Part shown: positions 56,680 to 64,000 of the stretch, one piece after another
How the letters are laid out: every line of letters starts with the position of its first letter
Numbering within the stretch: position 1 is the stretch's first letter
Assembly (NCBI RefSeq): GCF_000219625.1
Contig: NC_018213.1
Span: 2,412,055-2,476,054 of the forward strand
Direction: 5' to 3'
Source of the DNA: Zymoseptoria tritici IPO323
Lineage: Eukaryota > Ascomycota > Dothideomycetes > Mycosphaerellales > Mycosphaerellaceae
DNA length: 64,000 nt
Position numbers and translations under genes: made by a program
Notes under the pieces: generated by a model
Database searches by the model: none
Seen by the model: only the letters and a program-made list of their open reading frames with translations
What the model was told of the DNA's origin: nothing

Positions 56680-58214
56680 TCACTCCTTCACCTCCAACTT
56701 CAACTCCCTATCCTCCAAAATCGCCCCTGGTTTCGCCGGCATCATCGCGCCCTTGGGTGGACTGCTCTTCGCCTTGAAATCGTCGCAGATTTGCTCCATC
56801 GTTACCCATTCTACGCCTTCGAAAGTGTTGATCTTTTCGATGATTCTGCTACTCGTCAGTGGGTACCCTCACCATCGAGCATTCGGCTTGTGTCTATGTA
56901 TCTCACCGTTCCAACATCATCAGTCCATGCGGATGCCCACACACATCCGGGTGCACGGTGACGGGGAAGACGAAGTCGTCGTATTCGCGGTAGAAAAAGG
57001 TGAATTGGTCCATCCAGAGGTCTTCGACGTCGCGGGGGTTGACCCAGCCGTGGCTTGAGCATCGTCAGTCAGCATGGGACTGGTTCCTGTTGGGTTGGAT
57101 GGTATTCACTTACGAGTTGGATGCTTTTTTGATGAACATCATCGGTGGCTAAACATCAAAGGGTATAACGGTCAGCGATCTTCGGACTACACAGCAATAC
57201 AGACTTGAGACCTGTAACAGGCCGGGCTGAGACAGTCTCAGGCGCCGCAAGTCTTGCACCCTTCAGAGACTTACCAGGTCGTCGAGGTACCAGGAAGAGG
57301 GAATTTCAACGAGGCCGGTCATTGTGCCGCCTTCGAGGGGCTATTTGCTACATCAGCTTGGATTCGTTGTCGTTTGCAAGATTGCAGTACCTTCATCCAG
57401 TGGTCGGGGTGTTTCTCGTAGTCTGATCAATGTCAGCGCCTGGAGGAGGTCGTTTACCAGGCTTCGGACTGACCGATTGGGATCCACTTGTCGCCTGTTC
57501 GTAACCAATAGCATTGGCAATCGTGGTGCGAGAAGGAGTGGTCGTATTCGAGGCCATATTTGAGCATAAGTTCCGCACCCTGGACAACCATCGGTCAGTC
57601 TACGCAGTATACAGCGTGGATAGCACTACTAGCCTCTTGACTAGACTCCCACCAAGGTGCTACCTTTACAGCTAACAGTCAGCGTCGTTCACATGGCCAC
57701 ATCAACGATCGCAGGACATACCATGCCTCTCGGCGGCTTCCCTCCCTGGAACTCCTTGATCAACTTGTAACACTATTCACACGATCATTAGCTCCTCCCA
57801 GCACCGACGACACTCACGCACCTCCCTACCTTATCCATAATAGCAGTCTGCTGCTCCAAATTCATCGCCACCGGATTCTCATGCGAGTACCCATGCAATC
57901 CAATCTCATGCCCCGCGTCCGCCACCATTCGACACTCCTCGGGGAACGTCTCCAAACTGTGGCCCGGGATGAAGAACGTCGTCTTGATCTTGTACTTGTC
58001 GAACATGGTGAGCAGGCGACGCACGCCGATGGTCCCGGCGAAGAGGCCCCGGGATATGTCCGAGGTGGAATCTTGGCCGCCATAGGAGCCGAGCCAGCCG
58101 GCTACGGCGTCGACGTCGACGGAGATGCAGGCTTGGACACCTGGGAGGGAGGAGGATTAGTTGAGGTGGTGTTGAGGGATTGGGTTGGAGGGAGGTTGTA
58201 CGTTTCTTGGGCAT
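56680..58214 (-). CDS. Polysaccharide deacetylase (CE4, PgdA type), ten exons
   Basis: Exons on the minus strand: 58202-58214, 57830-58140, 57722-57772, 57634-57663, 57474-57579, 57391-57422, 57275-57340, 57114-57148, 56907-57053 and 56680-56845. They give 318 residues with phases that close exactly. The NodB-type fold shows ISVDVDA (metal Asp at 13/15), [11 protein letters not shown] (His 87 and His 91), [35 protein letters not shown] and HPDVCGHPH. No signal peptide is present, so it is cytosolic, as for the Helicobacter PgdA-like group. The true substrate in fungi is unknown. One intron (57580-57633) uses a GC donor. The exon density is the highest in the window. Confidence 0.9.
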
Positions 58215-58820
58215 GGTTGCTGTTTCTGTGTGTATTTCGAATTTGATTTTTCTTTCTTTTGATTCTCCTCTCGAAGATCCCGTAGGTAAGCAGTATTGGT
58301 CCAAGAAGGTATGATCGCAATAGCAGGCGTTCCAATGGCTTCTTTATAGATACCGACAACCCCTCTTCCCTATCAATCCCCCAGATGGTGGGGCAAGCGG
58401 ATAAAAGGTCCAACGAGGGATTTCTACTCCGCATGACGTCTCCTTGTCCTTGTCATTGACTTCACATTGGTCGATGAACCATATCTGTAAGGCTGTGTCG
58501 ATACGATAGTGCTGACATCCTGGAGCTACCGAAGATAAGAAGAGATCGCACGTTACATGCTGCCAGGGTAGAACTAAGAGGTGGCGTGAGAAGACCCAAG
58601 TTCGACAACCAAAACCTTGATCGAGCACCCATGAGCTGGTGCTTTCCTGAATGAGAAAATCACGACGACTACATTCTCGCCAGATTGGCAGGAACAAGTC
58701 ACTTGAGCCAAAGGCCGCTGGATATCTCAATCACACCTGCGATCTCTCGGAGATAACGCTGAAGCAATCTTCGGCGAGCGACCCTTCCCAATATGAGTCC
58801 AGTCTGAACGCCTCCCCCCA
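58215..58820. promoter_or_regulatory. Divergent promoter, deacetylase / F-box gene
   Basis: About 600 bp between two divergent start codons. No coding signal or clear motif is seen. Confidence 0.45.
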
Positions 58821-59678
58821 ATGAACTCCATGGCCCGTCCATTCTCCTCACTATGGCCACACCAGCCTCCTCCAGAGCGCCGTCTACCTTCGACCCAAGT
58901 CCTCAACACCTACGAACTCCTCGAACAAATCCTCTCCCACCTCCCCATGATCGACCTCTTCGCCCACCTCCGCCTCTCCAAATCCTGGCGCTCCATCATC
59001 CTCCGCTCCACCCGCCTGCAAGAAAACATGTTCCTCACTTACCCCTCTCAACCCATCTGTCCCGAACCCTTCACCTACAACGTTCAAGTCTACTGCTGCT
59101 GGAACAAAGGCCAAACATGCTACCGCCTCCCCAGTCTCACCTTCAATCCCGCCACCTCCATGATCGCACCCTACAATATCAGCGACACGACTTCCCCCAT
59201 GGCGCTGCGTCAACCGCTGGCGAAGTTTCGCGTGCATCAACATCTCTTCGCTCGCTTCACGATTGAGGATATCCCCGACTTGGAACCTGAGGATCGACCT
59301 TCGTGGCGAAGGATGTTTATCACGCACCCGCCGCTGAGAGCTGTGGACTTTGAATTCTTTGCGAAAGATGATGATTTTCGGAGGTTGGTAGTGTTGTGGA
59401 ATCCGGTGGGGATTACGTTTGGGGATCTGATTGATGGGAGGTGGAGGATGGCGAGGGATTATGAGGCGACGACAGGGAAGACGGCGGTGGGCGAGATTGA
59501 GTGCTCGTTTCATTTGTTGCATCCGCAGCATGATCCCATGGAGGAGATTTGGTGAGTTACATGGCGGGCGTTGTGGGTGATCGATCGTGATGGATGAAGG
59601 TTTGGCGTGGGAAGCGGGATTGGCGTGGCGTATTTGGAACTCGTCAATGTTCTGGCCAGGAAGAGTATATGCATATAG
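58821..59678 (+). CDS. F-box protein
   Basis: The F-box spans about residues 26-66: YELLEQILSHLPMIDLFAHLRLSKSWRSII. The rest shows the usual layout of small fungal F-box proteins, with a middle region ending at DRPSWRRMFITHPPL and then FGDLIDG. The unspliced frame stops at 59555 (244 residues). A GTGAGT donor at 59552 overlaps that stop, and splicing to 59600 would extend the protein to 269 residues, ending VLARKSICI. I prefer the spliced form but it lacks a good branch point. It would act as substrate receptor of an SCF ubiquitin ligase; the target is unknown. Confidence 0.78.
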
Positions 59679-59945
59679 GTTTTACAGGACGTCTGCACCA
59701 TTGCTTTGCCTTGTACACTGCTTCTCCTTCTCAGCATCGAGACATGTTCTAAGCGCGAGCGCCAAGGATAGCGATCGAATTGAGCAGCCGAAGGTCTGGG
59801 AATAGATAACTTATAATTCAGTCCTTTCTGCAAACCGCAAAAGCAGTGTTGCAGATGTGGCTTTCAATAACGCGAGAAATATACTACCGAGCATAGCGAT
59901 GCCTTTGGCGGGGCGCTGCGTTGATCTCGTCTGCTGATAGAAGAT

Positions 59946-60833
59946 TTGTTCCGCGCACGCGGCACCTTGGAGACATCCTTGCCGCTAGATCACCGTCGAG
60001 CCGCTCTCGTGAATTCGACAGTGGCCCGGAACATGCTTGAATTTGTCTCTTCAAGAAGCGTCAGTACGACTGGGTCACAGCCAGTGCAGTATGCAGTGGA
60101 CGATGTGATCGCAGTCGAGTGGAAATCGCCATTCGAGTACACCACGCTGGTAATCTGGCAAGGGCTAGATGACAATGGAGCCTGGGGGTGAGGACTCTTG
60201 CAGGCACGATAGCGGCACACGATCGCCGTTGGAAAGATGTGCGCTGAAGGAGCGAACAGCCAACATGAGTCGTAGCAAAACGACACTCAGTTGGCGGGCT
60301 GCTCGGATCGTACCAGTGCCGGTGAATCGTGGACTGCACTTCCAATTGCAGAATGGCGACCGACCGAGCGACAGCGCGGCATGCAAAGCGGACGGTCCTT
60401 CAGTTGCCATATCGGTTCCTGCCAGCCAAGCTGTCGACAACTGCACAACTCGCAGATGTTCGTTCGAAACCGCTGCAACGCCGTCTTCGAACTCGAACAA
60501 CATGGACTTGGCCATCGGTTTCGGAGTCGGTCTTAGGGCGGCATTCTGCTTCTGATCGCACTCGTCCTGGCCTGCTTCGCAAGGCGGCGTTGTCGAAGGA
60601 AGACGGCAGCTCGCCTGTCTCATGCTGCGCTGATCGACGAGGAAATGCTGCGCAACTATTCCGAATCGGACTCGGGCACGAAAGTGGCGAGCGCAAAGTC
60701 GGCATCGTGGTTCAGACCCTTCGCCTTCGAGGAGGAAGATCGCAATGTCAGAAAAGAGCGGGAAAATCTCTTTGGTCGTGGCGAGATGTCTCAGAAGCTG
60801 CCCGAACGTTCGCTAGCCACGCATCGTGGGTAG
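59946..60833 (+). pseudogene. Frameshifted single-pass wall/membrane protein gene
   Basis: Three segments in two frames line up as one protein. Segment 1 (to about 60,190) has YAVDDVIAVEWKSPFEYTTL, like secreted wall-protein domains. Segment 2 (to about 60,530) has LSWRAARIVPVPVNRG, LHFQLQNGD and a Ser/Thr-rich stem ending DLAIGFGVGL. Segment 3 resumes as GILLLIALVLACFARRRCRRK, a membrane span with basic stop-transfer, then a cytosolic tail to 60,833. The first junction could be a 49-nt intron (60188-60236). The second falls inside the membrane span at 60,525-60,545, and no intron fits; one base lost or two gained would explain it. Either the gene is broken or the assembly has an error there. 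The signal peptide was not found. Confidence 0.5.
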
Positions 60834-60871
60834 TTGTGCTCGTCGTCCCGTAGCCCGTATTGACATCAAGC

Positions 60872-61906
60872 TCATGGCCTCATCTGTTCTCGCACATCCC
60901 AGACGAGTACCCTCTCATCCCAAGCGCATGTTGAGCACCATCCTTCTGCTCCAAAAAGACACCAGTCTACGCCCATGGCGAATTCAGTGTGGTTATCCAT
61001 GCGTCCAATTTCTCTACCCATGCCAGCTCCGCCGCCACCCTGATCTACATTGCTGCCATCTGTCCAGACGCGACAGCTCATATCGTAGCTGGCACTGAGA
61101 AGGACGTCGCTGAGGTGAGGACTCCAGCTGATTTTGCGTACTGCGTATTCATGTCCAGTGAGGAAGTTCACTGGTCCAGAAGGCTGCCGCAGATCGAACG
61201 TCCGGATCACTCCGTCAACACCAGCCGTTGCGAGGATCGAGTCTCGATACTTGTTCCAATCGTGGGTGAGGCATTCTGTCGGACCAGGACTGCGGTTCAC
61301 ATAGCCTGGAGACGGAACCTTGGGAGGAGCATGGATCGGGATGGCCAACGTCAGGTGATTCTGTGCGCTCGGCTTGCTTCTCAGATCATACACCCGCAGA
61401 TGAGAGTCTCTTGAGACACATGTGACAATCTGCGGGTGATGCGGACTGTACTGCGCCGAATACACGCACGAATGAACCGGTAGAGTCACCAAGCTGTCCT
61501 TCCTTTCCGGTGTCCAGATCTTGACCGTGCCGTCCCAACTTGATGACAGGAATGTCGACTTCTCGATCAGGTTCCAGTGTACGGAGAAGACCTCTCTTCC
61601 ATGCTCTTGCCACCCTGCCACCGGGAACTCGCCCACTCCAATGTCGAACAGCTTGATGCTTCCATCTCCACCTGCGGTGAGGAGCTGATTCTCGTGCTGC
61701 TCTGACCAAGCTACGTCGAAAAGGCAGTCCTGAGTCTCGAAGAACTTCTCGCACACAATTCCATTCTGCGTGAGGTTCAAGATGAAGAGGCGTCCGTTCC
61801 CAACCAGTCCGAAGTTGGCTCCGGCACTCACGGCCAGACGGCTGTCGAAAAAGGGCGAGTATTTGACGCTGTATGGGTTGAAGCCCGCGGTCCTGAACTC
61901 CAGCAT
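60872..61906 (-). CDS. PEX7: PEX7, peroxisomal targeting signal 2 receptor
   Basis: Single exon, 344 residues, usual length. It opens with FRTAGFNPYSVKYSPFFDSRLAVSA. WD repeats cover about 60-340, with LLTAGGDGSIKLFD, FLSSSWDGTVKIW, LATAGVDGVIRTFDLR and LLSASYDMSCRVW. These starts and spacings are specific to PEX7, which binds PTS2 signals such as that of thiolase in the cytosol and delivers cargo to the peroxisome with a co-receptor (Pex20/21 type in fungi). A Gly-rich insert sits near 300. Its 3' end faces the frameshifted membrane-protein gene with 38 bp between them. Confidence 0.94.
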   Translation of the reverse strand: MLEFRTAGFNPYSVKYSPFFDSRLAVSAGANFGLVGNGRLFILNLTQNGIVCEKFFETQDCLFDVAWSEQHENQLLTAGGDGSIKLFDIGVGEFPVAGWQEHGREVFSVHWNLIEKSTFLSSSWDGTVKIWTPERKDSLVTLPVHSCVYSAQYSPHHPQIVTCVSRDSHLRVYDLRSKPSAQNHLTLAIPIHAPPKVPSPGYVNRSPGPTECLTHDWNKYRDSILATAGVDGVIRTFDLRQPSGPVNFLTGHEYAVRKISWSPHLSDVLLSASYDMSCRVWTDGSNVDQGGGGAGMGREIGRMDNHTEFAMGVDWCLFGAEGWCSTCAWDERVLVWDVREQMRP

Positions 61907-62180
61907 CGTTTCGAATTGGCTGCCCTTGCGGCAAGGAGGGAAGAGATCAGATTAACATTATACAAAAGTGTTGATGGGGTGTAGAAAGGCCGAGCAAGCT
62001 CTCATCGACCGAGGCGTCGCGATTATTGTGAATTTGTCTAGCGTCCGGACTGTTTATCGTTGGATAAAAAGACCCCTGCAAGGGCCAATATCAACGTCTC
62101 CTTTCGATCCATCACCACTCATCCTCCTTCTTTCATCTTCTTCTGGTGGACTCAATGCTCGATTCATAATACCCAGCAAC

Positions 62181-63986
62181 ATGTCCAGCGACACTGTATC
62201 CTCTTCAGCGCGAGGAGCCGGGTTCCTCATCCTCCTACAAATCTCCTCCCGGGCCCTCACGTTCGCCCTCAATCAAGTACTACTGCGCTTCCTCTCCCCA
62301 GCACTCCTCGGTGCATCGGTTCAACTGGAACTCTACATCATCTCCGCGCATCACTTTGCCCGAGAAAGTCTTCGCGTGGCATGTCAGCGTCAGCCGGAAG
62401 GAGGTATTCAAGCAGCCATTAACCTTTCCTATCTGGCGATTGCTGGAGGCTGTCCGATTGCGTTATTCCTCGCACAATGGTATCTGAGTACCAGCTATCC
62501 GGATGTGCCATATTTCGTTGAAGCTCTGCGGATCTGCGAGCTGGCTGCAATTGTGGAACTCTTCTCGGAACCAGCATTTGTTGCTGTGCAGCAAAACATG
62601 CTCTACAAGACTCGAGCGGCAGCAGAAGCATCGGCTGTTGTTGTGAAAACATTCACCACTGCAGCCATCGTCTTCTGGGGCCAGCACAAGGATATTGAGC
62701 TAGGAGTGCTCCCATTTGCTGCCGGCGAGCTGGCGTATTGTTCCATTCTCACTCTCGTCTACTTGTGGCAGACTGTGCCTGTAGCACGGCTGCAGAAGTT
62801 CTCTCTTTTGCCGCGCGTGTTCAGCTCGAGGTGTGTCGAATTGCCGCCTCTCACAGTAAGCTTATTTCTGATTTCATTTGCAGCTCTGAGAATCAGTTTG
62901 TCCTTGGTCTCTTTTCCAAACCCCTGCTGAACCTCTCCGTCTCACTGTACATTCAGTCCGGCATCAAGTATGTTCTGACCCAGGGAGATGTCATTGTCAG
63001 CACGGCACTTGCCTCTCTTGAAGATCAAGGAATGTATGCATTGTCTGCCAATTACGGCGGGCTGATCGCGAGAATGGTCTTTCGTCCGATCGAGGACAGC
63101 ACAAGAAACATGTTCGCGAAGCTCTGCGCCCCTACCACTACTGTAGAAAGTGAGAACAAGAAATCGGACACGAAATCGGACAAGACATCGAAGAATACGG
63201 CATCGAACGTAGCGCAGCCAACCGCCTCTCTCGCTCAGGCTGCCACGATTCTCAGGGACATCCTCCGCATCTACACAATATTCTCGCTCATCGCCTTCGC
63301 CGTGGGACCATCTGCAGCACCGCTTCTGCTGCAACTCGTAGCAGGATCACGCTGGTCAGCATCTGGAGCCGGAGAAGTGCTCGGAACATACTGCTATTGC
63401 ATACCGCTCCTTGCAATCAACGGCGTCAGCGAAGCCTTCGTCGCAGCTACCGCATCGACCAAGGACCTTCACTGGCAAAGCATCTGGATGGGAGCTTTCT
63501 CGGCAGGTTTCGCGGCCAGCGCATACATTTTCTTGCGAGTGCTCGAGCTCGGCGCGAATGGCCTCGTGTGGGCGAATTGCGTCAATATGGGACTACGCAT
63601 TGTGTTCAATTTTTTCTTTGTTTCTTCGTACTTCAAGAGGAACGGACAGGTTGGTCACCGCCATACGGCACGTTCGCAGACATGCGACAGAACACTTTCT
63701 AACAGACTTGGCAGGACTTCAATCTTGTCGACATACTTCCCAATCCTTATGCGATAGCAGCAACGGCAGTCGTACCAAGCTTACTTGCCCGGTCCGGCAG
63801 CCTAACTGCCCAATACGGCTTGCTCGGAGATCTCGTGCGTGTTGGCGGTGTGGGTGCGGCATTCGCGTTGTTCGTGTGAGTTCTGTGCGTTGTGATCCAA
63901 AGGACTACGCAGACTGACAACAATCTTCCAGCGTTGCAACAGAGCGTCGTTTCTTGCTAGATTGCGTGCGAAGAGTCCGATCATAG
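62181..63986 (+). CDS. RFT1: RFT1, lipid-linked oligosaccharide flippase-type protein
   Basis: Four exons (62181-62830, 62884-63649, 63715-63875, 63932-63986; introns 53, 65 and 56 nt) give 543 residues. I start at MSSDTVSSSARGAGFLILLQ because the upstream open frame is leader-like. GAGFLILLQISSRALTFALNQVLLRFLSP and ASLEDQGMYALSANYGGL are conserved in RFT1, and PIEDSTRNMF follows. Ten or more hydrophobic spans are visible. RFT1 is an ER membrane protein required for Man5GlcNAc2-PP-dolichol to reach the lumen in N-glycosylation; whether it is the flippase itself is debated. An insert rich in Lys/Ser/Asp lies at about 315-340. The stop lies 15 bp before the window end. Confidence 0.93.
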
Positions 63987-64000
63987 TGCTCGCAGTTCAG

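Overview
The window reads as nuclear DNA of a filamentous ascomycete (Pezizomycotina), most likely a Dothideomycete. Genes carry short introns of 47-284 nt with GT donors, CTRAC-like branch points and AG acceptors. A typical ascomycete gene set is present: adenylate cyclase with leucine-rich repeats, PDAT, PEX7, RFT1, cullin-3 and an Asl1-type GH128 glucanase. Two mobile elements are riddled with C-to-T and G-to-A changes in CpA/TpG context, the mark of repeat-induced point mutation (RIP). The class assignment is inference; no marker gene in the window settles it. I saw no rRNA, tRNA or CRISPR array.

Layout. (1) 1-1,276: a MOSC-domain gene and its promoter. (2) 1,277-15,808: a RIP-wrecked element of about 14.5 kb with foldback and inverted-repeat ends. 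On the minus strand it holds remnants of a RecQ-like helicase, a DUF6589-like protein, two tandem copies of a Cys-motif (DUF3716-like) gene and one unidentified coding remnant. (3) 15,809-16,400 and 22,757-23,765: unmutated host DNA split by a complete Ty1/copia retrotransposon (16,401-22,756, 171-bp LTRs, target duplication GGGTC). (4) 23,766-33,776: a patatin-like protein and adenylate cyclase. (5) 34,306-37,133: four tandem paralogous genes for small proteins of about 99-116 residues that I do not recognise, sharing a promoter motif. (6) 37,826-47,024: DUF3431 protein, PDAT, NAA30, a CorA-type fragment and cullin-3. (7) 49,897-63,986: GH128 cell-wall glucanase, TM9SF protein, a PgdA-type polysaccharide deacetylase with ten exons, an F-box protein, a frameshifted membrane-protein gene, PEX7 and RFT1.

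The conserved genes do not form one pathway. They cover housekeeping roles: cAMP signalling, lipid storage, N-terminal acetylation, ubiquitin ligation, endomembrane sorting, peroxisomal import and N-glycan precursor flipping. The accessory part of the window is the transposon block and the small tandem family. The two strongest leads for something undescribed are the large helicase/DUF6589 element and the four-gene family with its palindromic upstream motif.
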